Shown: positions 16,629-24,049 of the stretch, piece after piece
Layout of the letters: every line of letters begins with the position of its first letter
How positions within the stretch are numbered: position 1 is the first letter of the stretch
Assembly (NCBI RefSeq): GCF_014203795.1
Contig: NZ_JACHJU010000002.1
Location: 620,001 to 684,000, forward strand
Direction of reading: 5' to 3'
DNA from: Streptosporangium album
GTDB taxonomy: Bacteria; Actinomycetota; Actinomycetes; Streptosporangiales; Streptosporangiaceae
DNA: 64,000 bases
Made by a program: the position numbers and the translations under genes
Notes under the pieces: model-generated
Told to the model about the DNA's origin: nothing
Seen by the model: only the letters and a program-made list of their open reading frames with translations
Database searches by the model: none

Positions 16629-17540
16629 GTGAGCGTGTCGGTCGGGGACGTGCGCGAGGCCGCCGGACGGATCACCGGGTACGCCCGCCGTACTCCGGTG
16701 CTGGAGGTGTCGTCCGGGCTGGTGCTGAAGCTGGAGGGGCTGCAGCACTCCGGGTCGTTCAAGGCCCGGGGCGGCTTCAACCGCGCGCTGGCCGCGGGGG
16801 AGCTCGTCGAGGCGGGGGTGATCGCGGCGAGTGGCGGCAACCACGGCCTGGCGGTGGCGTACGTGGCGCGCACCCTCGGGGTCAGGGCGGAGATCTTCGT
16901 GCCGGAGGTCTCCAGCCCCGTCAAGGTCGCGGGACTGCGAGCCCTGGGCGCGCACGTGACCCAGACCGGTTCCATCTACGCCGAGGCGTACGAGGCGTCG
17001 GCCAAGCGGGCGGCCAAGACCGGCGCCCTGGTGATCCACGCCTACGACCAGGCCGAGGTGATCGCCGGGCAGGGCACCGTCGGGCTGGAGGTGCTGGAGC
17101 AGACCGGGGGAGTGGACACGATCCTGGTGGCGGTCGGCGGCGGCGGGCTCGTCGCCGGGATCACCGCCGCCGTCGACGGCCGGGCACACGTGGTCGCCGT
17201 CGAGCCCGAGCGGATCCCGACCCTGAACCGGGCACTGGAGGCCGGAGGCCCGGTGCGGGTCGAGGTCAGCGGGGTGGGAGCCGACGCCCTGGGCGCCAGC
17301 CAGATCGGCGCGATCGCCTACGACATCACCGCGGCCGCGGGGGTCCAGAGCGTCCTGGTCTCCGACGACGCCATCGTCGAGGCCCGGCAGGAGATGTGGC
17401 GGTCCTACCGGATCGCCGCCGAGCACGCGGGAGCCGCGGCCTTCGCCGCCCTGCGCTCGGGCGTCTACACCCCGGCACCGGGGGAGCGGGTGGCCGTGGT
17501 CGTCTGCGGCGCCAACACCGACCCGGCGACACTGGTCTGA
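16629..17540 (+). CDS. PLP-dependent threonine/serine dehydratase
   Basis: A 303-aa fold-type II enzyme. PLP Lys45 lies in HSGSFKARGGFNRA, SGGNHGLAVAYVA is the substrate and phosphate-side loop, and AVGGGGLVAGI is the glycine-rich PLP phosphate cup. There is no C-terminal ACT-like domain, so it resembles catabolic or biosynthetically unregulated dehydratases (threonine/serine to ketoacid plus ammonia) rather than IlvA. GTG 16629 follows AAAGGGGAG. It lies 13 bp after the end of the DUF2278 remnant and may be read from the same upstream promoter. Confidence 0.88.
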   Translation: MSVSVGDVREAAGRITGYARRTPVLEVSSGLVLKLEGLQHSGSFKARGGFNRALAAGELVEAGVIAASGGNHGLAVAYVARTLGVRAEIFVPEVSSPVKVAGLRALGAHVTQTGSIYAEAYEASAKRAAKTGALVIHAYDQAEVIAGQGTVGLEVLEQTGGVDTILVAVGGGGLVAGITAAVDGRAHVVAVEPERIPTLNRALEAGGPVRVEVSGVGADALGASQIGAIAYDITAAAGVQSVLVSDDAIVEARQEMWRSYRIAAEHAGAAAFAALRSGVYTPAPGERVAVVVCGANTDPATLV

Positions 17541-17574
17541 CCGGTTCCGCGCTCTGAGGGGTCACAGAGACCCG

Positions 17575-18222
17575 TCATGGAGCCTTCTCACCGCCTTCGG
17601 CGCGCCGCACGCCGAAGGCCTGCAGGAACGTGTGGACGGCGGCACGGGCCACGGCCCGCAGTTCGGCGTCGTCGACCTGGCGGGTGCCCATCTGGGAGCG
17701 TGCCTCCATCGGGCCGGTGAGCAGGGCCACGAACTGTTCGGCCGCCCGGGCCGGGTCGGTGGCCCGCAGGTGACCGGCGAGCGTGAGCCGGGCCAGCCGG
17801 TCGGCCAGGGCCTCGTTGAGGCGATGGGCTCCGTACTCCTTGACGAGGTCGAGCACATCGGGGAATCTCGTGATCTCCGCGTAGAGCAGTCGCCGCAGCG
17901 CGCACGAGCGGTCGTCGCAGTGGCAGCGGAGCAGGCGGTGGCCCACGTCCTCCAATGTCGCGCGCAGGTCCTCGCCGGGCTCGACAAGGGGCTCGAGCGC
18001 GGCCAGTCTCTCGTCCAGCGCGGTCTGTGCCGCGGCCGCCATCGCGTGCCGGAACATGGTGGCCTTGTCGGTCAGGTGGTTGTACACCGTGGGTTTGGCC
18101 ACGCCCGCCTCGTCGGCGATCTCCTGCACGCACGCCTGGGAGTACCCCTCGCGGGCGAACACGGTGAACGCGGCACCCAGGATCGCCTGCCGCTTGTCGA
18201 TGCGCCCGCGCGAGGCGGTCAT
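17575..18222 (-). CDS. TetR/AcrR repressor of divergent MFS exporter
   Basis: A 215-aa regulator. The HTH is KRQAILGAAFTVFAREGYSQ with VQEIADEAGVAKPTVYNHL. The C-terminal domain has a Cys/His-rich patch (RCHCDDRSC) that might sense metal or redox, which is speculative. ATG 18222 has GGAG at 8-nt spacing; ATG 18240 has none. It diverges from the MFS exporter gene at 18320 across ~100 bp carrying two dyads. Repression of the exporter until a drug binds is the standard model. Confidence 0.9.
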   Translation of the reverse strand: MTASRGRIDKRQAILGAAFTVFAREGYSQACVQEIADEAGVAKPTVYNHLTDKATMFRHAMAAAAQTALDERLAALEPLVEPGEDLRATLEDVGHRLLRCHCDDRSCALRRLLYAEITRFPDVLDLVKEYGAHRLNEALADRLARLTLAGHLRATDPARAAEQFVALLTGPMEARSQMGTRQVDDAELRAVARAAVHTFLQAFGVRRAEGGEKAP

Positions 18223-18256
18223 GGTCCGAGCTCCGGTCATACGCTCGATTGTACTG

Positions 18257-18299
18257 TTTGGTTCAAATCGATGGACGATGAGGTTGCACGAGAACCAAA
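18257..18299. promoter_or_regulatory. Inverted half-sites TTTGGTTC / GAACCAAA
   Basis: Perfect 8-bp arms lie 27 bp apart in the tetR-MFS intergenic region. The right arm lies in the spacer of a plausible promoter for the MFS gene: TTGCAC at 18284-18289 and CTAAAT at 18307-18312, with a 17-bp spacer. It is a candidate second site for the repressor. Confidence 0.5.
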
Positions 18300-18311
18300 T
18301 GGATAACTAAA

Positions 18312-18329
18312 TTGAACTCATGAGTTCAA
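18312..18329. promoter_or_regulatory. Perfect 18-bp palindrome spanning the MFS start codon
   Basis: TTGAACTCATGAGTTCAA is identical to its reverse complement. The central ATG is the start codon of the MFS gene (18320), and the palindrome touches the putative -10 at 18307-18312. A TetR dimer here would cover the transcription and translation start. Confidence 0.65.
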
Positions 18330-19762
18330 CAGCTCCAGATGATCGCCTGGATTCGCCCCTGTTGCGGTTGATCGCCGTGATCCTGCTCGGAGGACTGCTG
18401 GGCATCCTCAACAGCACGATGGTGGCTGTCGCCACCGACACCCTGGCCAGAGCCTTCAGCACCTCGTTGAGCACGATCGGCTGGACCTCCACCGGCTTCC
18501 TGCTGGCCGTCACCGCCGCCATCCCCTTCACCACCTGGGCCGTCGACCGGTTCGGCGGCAAACGGCTCTGGCTGTCCGGCCTCGCCCTGTTCCTGGCCGG
18601 CTCGTTCGCCTGTGGACTGGCCTGGGACGTCGGCAGCCTGATCGTCTTCCGCGTCGTCCAGGGCGTCGGCGCCGGCATCCTCGACCCGCTCGTCCTGATC
18701 CTGCTGGCCCGCGCCGCCGGCCCTCGTCGCGCCGGACGCGTGATGGGCCTGATGGGCCTGGTCCTCTCCCTCGGCCCGGTCCTCGGGCCCATCGTGGGCG
18801 GCGCCGTCCTCCATGCCCTGCCATGGCGGTGGATGTTCCTGCTCAGCATGCTCGTCGGCGTCGTCGCACTCCTGCTCGCCCTGCGGGTGGTGCCCGCCGA
18901 CCCGCCACCGGAGCAGCAGCATCACGTCCGGCTCGACGTCATCGGCCTGGCCCTGATCGGCCCGGGCTTCGCCGCTCTCGTCCTGGCCCTGTCACAGGCG
19001 GCCGAGCATGCCGCGTTCACCACCTGGCAGGTACTCATCCCGCTTGCCGCCGGCGCCGCGCTGCTGATCGGCTACACGGTCCACGCGTCCCACATCCGGC
19101 GCACACCGCCCCTGATCGACCTGCGGCTGTTCGCCAACCGGGGGTTCACGGCGAGCGTCACCATCATGGCCCTCGTCGGCCTGGCGACCTTCTCCGCCCT
19201 GTTCGCGCTGCCGCTGTACTACCAGCAGATGCATGGGCACGACGTGCTCGCCGCCGGACTGCTGATGGTACCGGTGGGCCTCGGTGGCGCCATCGCCATG
19301 CCACTGGCCGGACGGCTGTCGGACCGGCTCGGCTCCCGCGGCCTGACCAGCGGTGGCGCGACCGTGGCCCTCCTCAGCGGGCTGGCCTTCACCCGCATCG
19401 GCGCGGAGACCCCTGAGCTGTGGCCCGTGCTGGCCTCCCTCACCATGGGACTGGGACTGGGCTTCGTCGGCGCGCCCACGATGGGGTCGCTGTACCGGAC
19501 GCTTCCCGCCCCGCTGGTGGCGCAGGGCAGCTCTGTGCTCTACATGCTCAACCAACTCGGCGCCGCGATCGGCATCGCCGTCGTCACCCTCATCCTGCAG
19601 ACCGCCGCCGACGCCATGGCCGGCTTCCACGGCATCTACTGGTTCGCCGTCGCCATGACCGTGGTCATCCTGGCCGCCATCCCGCTCCTGCCCGGCCGGC
19701 CTCAGCCGCCGGCCGTACCGGAAGAGCCCGCCATGTCCGGGAGGAAAACCCGTTGGGTGTAG
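18320..19762 (+). CDS. MFS multidrug exporter, DHA2 (EmrB/QacA) family
   Basis: A 480-aa membrane protein with about 14 helices. Motifs include LGGLLGILNSTMVAVATDTLA in helix 1, DRFGGKRLWL (motif A) and QGVGAGILDPL (motif C region). It should be a proton-drug antiporter. There is no ribosome binding site before ATG 18320 and the promoter lies very close, so the mRNA may be nearly leaderless. Divergent TetR control is strongly suggested by the palindrome over the start codon. Confidence 0.9.
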   Translation: MSSTAPDDRLDSPLLRLIAVILLGGLLGILNSTMVAVATDTLARAFSTSLSTIGWTSTGFLLAVTAAIPFTTWAVDRFGGKRLWLSGLALFLAGSFACGLAWDVGSLIVFRVVQGVGAGILDPLVLILLARAAGPRRAGRVMGLMGLVLSLGPVLGPIVGGAVLHALPWRWMFLLSMLVGVVALLLALRVVPADPPPEQQHHVRLDVIGLALIGPGFAALVLALSQAAEHAAFTTWQVLIPLAAGAALLIGYTVHASHIRRTPPLIDLRLFANRGFTASVTIMALVGLATFSALFALPLYYQQMHGHDVLAAGLLMVPVGLGGAIAMPLAGRLSDRLGSRGLTSGGATVALLSGLAFTRIGAETPELWPVLASLTMGLGLGFVGAPTMGSLYRTLPAPLVAQGSSVLYMLNQLGAAIGIAVVTLILQTAADAMAGFHGIYWFAVAMTVVILAAIPLLPGRPQPPAVPEEPAMSGRKTRWV

Positions 19763-19866
19763 CTCGCCTGCAGGGAGCCTCTGAGCTGGTGGTTTACGGG
19801 TTGGGGGCTGGCGGGGTTGTCTCGTGTCTTCTACCGTTTCGGTAGGGAGTGCGAGAGGTGGCCGTG

Positions 19867-20460
19867 ATGGGCTCGTTTCTGGAGGAGCTGGCGCGGCGGG
19901 AGGCCGCGGCTCGCCGTGCTGTGGAGCAGACCCGGGAAGAGATCGCTGGGCTGGAGCATCGGCTGGAGGCCGAGGAGGAGCAGCTGTCTCGGGTGGTGAT
20001 CGCTCGGGAGGTGGCGGAGGAGATCCTGGGCGAGACGGCTCGGCTGGTGGGAGCGGAGCTCGAGCCCGCACGGGTGAGGCCGGACGGCTCACCGATCGGG
20101 GTGACCACGGTGCGCGAGTGGGAACCGGGGATGGAGGTCTCGATGTTGCCGCGAGCGTATCGGGACGTGATGGAGGTGATCACGGACGCGGGCCATGGGG
20201 TGCGGGCCAAGCAGATCGCGCTGGCGTTGGGGCTCGGGGACAGTGCCGCGAAGGTGGAGGGGCTGCGGGGGAAGCTGCGGCGGCTGGTGGCTCGTGGGTG
20301 GCTGACGCAGGACTCTCCGGGGATATTCGCGCTGGTCGAACGGCGTGAACCGGTAGGCGGGGCGGGCTCTTCTTCTTTAGATTCGGGAGTGCGAAGTCCT
20401 ACGAATCCTCCGGAAGGAGAGCCCGCGCATGGCAGGTTACGACACGGCTGCGAGTGCTGA
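19867..20460 (+). CDS. Hypothetical coiled-coil protein linked to ISKra4-type element
   Basis: A 197-aa protein. Residues 1-~60 are a charged coiled coil (ELARREAAARRAVEQTREEI, then EHRLEAEEEQLSRVV). Residues ~95-160 look like a winged-helix domain (YRDVMEVITDAGHGVRAKQI, then KLRRLVARGWLTQD). Similar proteins precede ISKra4-family transposases in actinobacteria as I recall. Its end overlaps the transposase start (20429) by ~32 bp. The last ~40 residues are low-complexity and may be read-through. It might be a regulator or accessory protein of the element. Confidence 0.55.
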   Translation: MGSFLEELARREAAARRAVEQTREEIAGLEHRLEAEEEQLSRVVIAREVAEEILGETARLVGAELEPARVRPDGSPIGVTTVREWEPGMEVSMLPRAYRDVMEVITDAGHGVRAKQIALALGLGDSAAKVEGLRGKLRRLVARGWLTQDSPGIFALVERREPVGGAGSSSLDSGVRSPTNPPEGEPAHGRLRHGCEC

Positions 20461-21506
20461 CTCCTTTGCAGGCTCCACGAGTTTCTTCAACGCCCTCGTC
20501 GCTGATCTGGCGGCGGACGAAGCGGCGGGATTGACTCACGCGCAGCTCGAGGAACTGATCGACGAGCGCGGCAGGGTACTGCTGCGGCAGATGCTGCAGG
20601 ACCATCTCGACCTGCGTGCGGTCCGTGAGGAGCGGGCCTGCCGGCGGCCGGTGGCGGTGGTCGGTCCGGACGGGCCGGTTCCGCACCCGGCTCGCCTCGG
20701 GCGAGAAGAACGGACGCAAGCGCATGGCGACTCTGGCCTGTGTCTACGACACCGAGCCCGCTCCGCGCCGACCGCACGACATCATCGCCCCGCCCGGCGG
20801 CAGCCGCAGCGCCGACCGCACACCCAGGCCCGGGCCTCGGGCGATGGGGAAATGGTTGACCGGCTCAGTCGCCGAGGGCGCCCAGCATGTCATCGCCGCG
20901 GCGTTCGATCAGGCCGAAGCCCGCGATCCCGGACACCGAAGAACCTGGGTGGTACTGGTCGACGGCGCCCGCCACCAGCTCGACCTGATCCAAGCCGAAG
21001 CCGCCCGCCGGAGTATCGCCATCAACATCATCGTGGACCTCGTCCATGTCCTTGAGTATTTGTGGGGAGCTGCGTGGTGCCTGCACCGCAAAGACGACCC
21101 CGCCGCCGAGTCCTGGGTCGCCGTCCATGCCCTGGCCCTCCTTGGCGGACAGGTCGCCCGCACTATCACCACGATCACCAGCCAAGCCGCCGACCTGACT
21201 GGCACAAGACGCCACGGAATCGACACCTGCCTCGAATACCTCACCGCCAAAGCCGCCTACCTGCACTACGACCAGGCACTCGAGGCGGGCTGGCCCATCG
21301 CCACCGGCGTGATCGAGGGTGCATGCCGTCATCTCGTCGCCGACAGGCTCGACATAGCCGGGTCCCGATGGGGCCTGCCCGGCGCCGAAGCCGTCCTCAC
21401 CCTCCGCGCCGTCCAGACGAACGGGGACCTAGAACCCTACCTGCGCTACCACAGCCACCAAGAACACAAACGCACCTACCAGGCCGAATACGACCTCACA
21501 GCCTGA
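20429..21506 (+). pseudogene. ISKra4-family transposase with internal deletion and frameshift
   Basis: ATG 20429 opens a frame (MAGYDTAASADSFAGSTSFF, LTHAQLEELIDERGRVLL) matching the N-terminus of ISKra4-type transposases. After ~20690 that frame degenerates. Another frame picks up TRLASGEKNGRKRMATLACV and continues through WVVLVDGARHQLDLIQAEA and GWPIATGVIEGACRHLVADR to the stop at 21506, the catalytic C-terminal half. About 200 central residues expected in the family are absent. The copy should be inactive. GAAGGAG upstream of 20429 shows that the original start signal is preserved. Confidence 0.75.
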
Positions 21507-21536
21507 CCTCTCACTGGGCGTGCCGTTGTGATGAAC

Positions 21537-21554
21537 GCTTTCCAGTTGGAAAGC
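21537..21554. repeat. Perfect palindrome GCTTTCCA-GT-TGGAAAGC
   Basis: An 18-bp inverted repeat with a 2-bp centre lies between the broken transposase and the zinc-ribbon gene, ending 8 bp before its ATG at 21563. It may be an operator, a translational hairpin or a mark of the element end. Confidence 0.45.
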
Positions 21555-21562
21555 ATGGCCGC

Positions 21563-21802
21563 ATGCACAGGCGACGGTGGTGTCCTCGATGCGGTCAGGG
21601 ATGGGTCAAGCCCTACCGAGTACGGGGCGGCGAGATCAGCTTCCTCCTCTGCGAGGAATGCGACGCCACCTGGACGCCTGAACAGCAACCCGAGCGCGGC
21701 ACCTTTCGCGATCTCAGCAACCGACTGAACGAAGCCTTCGGGACCACCGGTCAGAACATCAATTGGTGGGCGCGAATAGAAGAACCGCCAGAGCAAACCT
21801 GA
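21563..21802 (+). CDS. Small zinc-ribbon protein
   Basis: A 79-aa protein with two CxxC knuckles (WCPRCGQGW and LLCEECDATW) about 20 residues apart, a classic zinc ribbon, followed by an acidic helical tail and a Trp-Trp pair (NINWWARIEE). GGAAAG lies ~10 nt before ATG 21563. Small ribbons like this often bind nucleic acid or protein partners; no function is assigned. The gene sits immediately downstream of the ISKra4 remnant. Confidence 0.65.
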   Translation: MHRRRWCPRCGQGWVKPYRVRGGEISFLLCEECDATWTPEQQPERGTFRDLSNRLNEAFGTTGQNINWWARIEEPPEQT

Positions 21803-22190
21803 TCCAGGGCGCGCCTCTCCTCTCCCTGCGGACGAGCAACACCCTAGCGAGAATGCGGTCAGCTCTGTCCCCTGCCTCTCCATGCATACCCCGGCGACTT
21901 CCGTTCCAATGACCCGGGTGAATTCCAATCCTCCTATTCCAAAAATACGCGGGGAAGAACGTTCGGCCTGCTGAACCGGCAGGCCGAAAGGACCGCCCGC
22001 ACGGGGTAGCCGTCTGGGTACTCGGCCGCTCCCGGCGGCCCCAGGACGGGCCCCGGGAGCGGCCGCACCGGCGCTGGCGCCCACCCCCTTCCTGCTTCCG
22101 GTGCAGCGCACGACGCGGTACACGGGGCGGGACAGGGCGCGGAGCAGAGGCAGAACACGGGGTGGGGCACGGAATTCACGCGAAGTCAAA
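21803..22190. other. Intergenic stretch with no supported gene
   Basis: No frame on either strand has a domain or good start context. It is followed by the tandem repeats upstream of the MFS gene. I see only GC-rich, possibly degraded sequence. Confidence 0.4.
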
Positions 22191-22351
22191 CAACAGGATC
22201 AGAAATTGACAGAGCGCTTGGCGGCATGCCCACGGGAGCGCACTAAATCGCCGGCCCGCTCACATCTTCAAGAATTGACAGAACACTTGGCGGCATGCCC
22301 TCGGGGGCGCCGGAAAATCGCCGACCGTTACCGGCCGCCCGGGAATTGACA
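22191..22351. repeat. Tandem ~70-bp repeats each with a TTGACA box
   Basis: Two units share the core TTGACAGA, then CTTGGCGGCATGCCC, a GGGNGCGC block and AAATCGCCG. A third partial unit contributes only the TTGACA. The boxes sit at 22206-22211, 22275-22280 and 22346-22351, a period of 69 and 70 bp. Each full unit contains the dyad GGCATGCC. Only the third TTGACA is followed by a -10-like hexamer, so the first two units look like regulatory copies. Confidence 0.6.
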
Positions 22352-22374
22352 CACGCCCGATGATTGCCTACGGT
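22346..22374 (+). promoter_or_regulatory. Consensus promoter TTGACA-N17-TACGGT for the MFS-SNF2-SWIM operon
   Basis: A perfect -35 hexamer and a TANNNT -10 (22369-22374) have the ideal 17-bp spacing. Transcription would start near 22381, giving a ~33-nt leader to ATG 22414. The same -10 hexamer occurs in the promoter at 29181-29209. Confidence 0.65.
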
Positions 22375-22413
22375 CCGCTCGTCAGCTTTTCCAGACCGCA
22401 TCCGAAGGTATTC

Positions 22414-24045
22414 ATGACTACATCCACGTTGCCGAAGTCCAGGCAGCAGTTGATTCTTGCCGTTCTCATGGTGTGTTCACTGCTGATCTGGCTGGACAAC
22501 ACCGTCCTGAGTACCACCCTGGAGACCCTCGCGGACCCGGTCCGTGGGCTGAACGCCAGCCCGGCCGAGCTGCAGTGGGCCACCGGCTCGTACACGCTGG
22601 CCTTCGCCACCTTGATGTTCACCGCAGGTGCGCTGGGCGACCGCTTCGGCCACCGGGCCGTGCTCGCGACGGGCCTGGTGGTCTTCGCCGCGTCCTCGGG
22701 GTGGGCAGCGTACGCGGGGGACGCGGGGCAGCTCATCGCCGCGCGGGCGGCGATGGGCGTCGGCAGCGCGCTGATCATGCCGTCCAACCTGGCCATCCTC
22801 ATATGGACGTTCACCGGCCCGGCGCGGTCGACCGCGATCGCCATCTCCTCGACCTCCGCCGGTGTCGGCATGGCCGTGGGCCCGGTGCTCGCCGGTGTGC
22901 TGCTCGACCACTTCTGGTGGGGCTCGGTCTTCCTGGTCAACGTCCCGGTCGTGGTCCTCGCACTGATCGGCATCGCCCTGCTGGTCCCGAACTTCCGCAG
23001 CCCCGTAGTGCGACCGCTGGACCCGGCCGGGATGCTGCTGTCCATCACCGGCCTCGCGGCGCTCGCCTACGGACTGATCCGCGCGGGTCAGGCGGCGGCC
23101 TGGGGCCGTACGGACGTCTGGGCGCCGATCGTCGGCGGGCTGATCCTGCTGGCCGTGTTCGTCCGCGTCGAACTGCGCAGCAAGATGCCGAGCTTTGATC
23201 CCCGGCTCCTCGCCCAGCGCGCGTTCGGCGGCGGCAACGTGGCGCTCGGCCTGCTCCTGTTCGCCGTGTCCGCGGTCACCTTCTACAACGCGTTCTACCT
23301 GCAGGGCGCGCGCGGCTACTCGCCGATCGAGGCGGGCCTGGCCAGCCTCCCGACCGCGCTCGGCGCGATCTTCGGCGCGCCCGTCGGCGCCCGCCTGGTG
23401 CACCGCTGGTCGCTGCGGCTCGTCGCCGTGCCGGCGCTGATCGTCGCGGCGCTGACCATGGGCGCGTACGGGCTCTTCGGACTGGACACGCCCCTCGTCT
23501 GGATCGAGGTCGTGCTGCTGGTCCAGGGCCTGTCCATCGGCATGGTGCTCGGCCCGGTGACCGCGGCGCTGATCAGCACGCTGCCGCTGGAGCGGGCCGG
23601 TGCCGGGTCGGCCGTCACCAACACCGTGCGCCAGACCGGCAGTGTGATCGGTATCGCCGTCGGCGGCACGATCATGTCGATCGTGTACCGACGCGCGATC
23701 GAGCCGTCGCTGGACGGTGTCCCCGGACCGGTACGGGAGCAGGCGCGGGTCTCCGCCGAACAGGCGCGGCACGTCGCCACCACGTCCCACCTGCCCGCGC
23801 TCGGGCACGCCGCCGACGACGCGTACGTCCACGCCATGCATGTCGGCGCGGTCTGGATCATGTTCATCGCGTTCGTCGGCGCGGCCGTGCTGCTGGTCGC
23901 CCTGCGCTCGGTCCGCAAGCCCGCGGCTGCCGGGGGCGAGCCGGAGACCGCGCGGGACGGCAGCCCGACCGCGGACGAGACGGCCCCCCGGGCTGGGGCC
24001 GAGGACCTGACCGCCCGCGAGGGCGACGACGTGGGCACCCGCTGA
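22414..24045 (+). CDS. MFS transporter, DHA2 family (14 TM)
   Basis: A 543-aa membrane exporter. Helix 1 carries LLIWLDNTVLSTTLETLADP, helix 2 TGSYTLAFATLMFTAGALGDRFG (motif A), and MAVGPVLAGVLLDHFWWG is the family antiporter motif. The C-terminal ~50 residues are acidic and cytoplasmic. ATG 22414 has GAAGG upstream and follows a consensus promoter. It is the first gene of an operon with a SNF2 ATPase (4-bp gap) and a SWIM protein. No TetR gene is adjacent, unlike the other DHA2 genes here. Substrate unknown. Confidence 0.88.
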   Translation: MTTSTLPKSRQQLILAVLMVCSLLIWLDNTVLSTTLETLADPVRGLNASPAELQWATGSYTLAFATLMFTAGALGDRFGHRAVLATGLVVFAASSGWAAYAGDAGQLIAARAAMGVGSALIMPSNLAILIWTFTGPARSTAIAISSTSAGVGMAVGPVLAGVLLDHFWWGSVFLVNVPVVVLALIGIALLVPNFRSPVVRPLDPAGMLLSITGLAALAYGLIRAGQAAAWGRTDVWAPIVGGLILLAVFVRVELRSKMPSFDPRLLAQRAFGGGNVALGLLLFAVSAVTFYNAFYLQGARGYSPIEAGLASLPTALGAIFGAPVGARLVHRWSLRLVAVPALIVAALTMGAYGLFGLDTPLVWIEVVLLVQGLSIGMVLGPVTAALISTLPLERAGAGSAVTNTVRQTGSVIGIAVGGTIMSIVYRRAIEPSLDGVPGPVREQARVSAEQARHVATTSHLPALGHAADDAYVHAMHVGAVWIMFIAFVGAAVLLVALRSVRKPAAAGGEPETARDGSPTADETAPRAGAEDLTAREGDDVGTR

Positions 24046-24049
24046 CGCC

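Larger units (their letters stand above)
19830..21530 (+). mobile_element. Remnant ISKra4-type insertion element (ends not resolved)
   Basis: The coiled-coil gene and broken transposase form one element-like unit. I could not identify terminal inverted repeats or a target duplication; GGGAGTGCGA occurs near the left end (~19846) and again at ~20385. Both boundaries given here are approximate. Because the transposase is internally deleted, the element could move only if a related enzyme acts in trans. Confidence 0.45.

Noticed and set aside
22191-22351. Tandem repeats considered as a CRISPR array
   Set aside because: Only two full units, no short conserved repeats with unique spacers, and no cas genes nearby.
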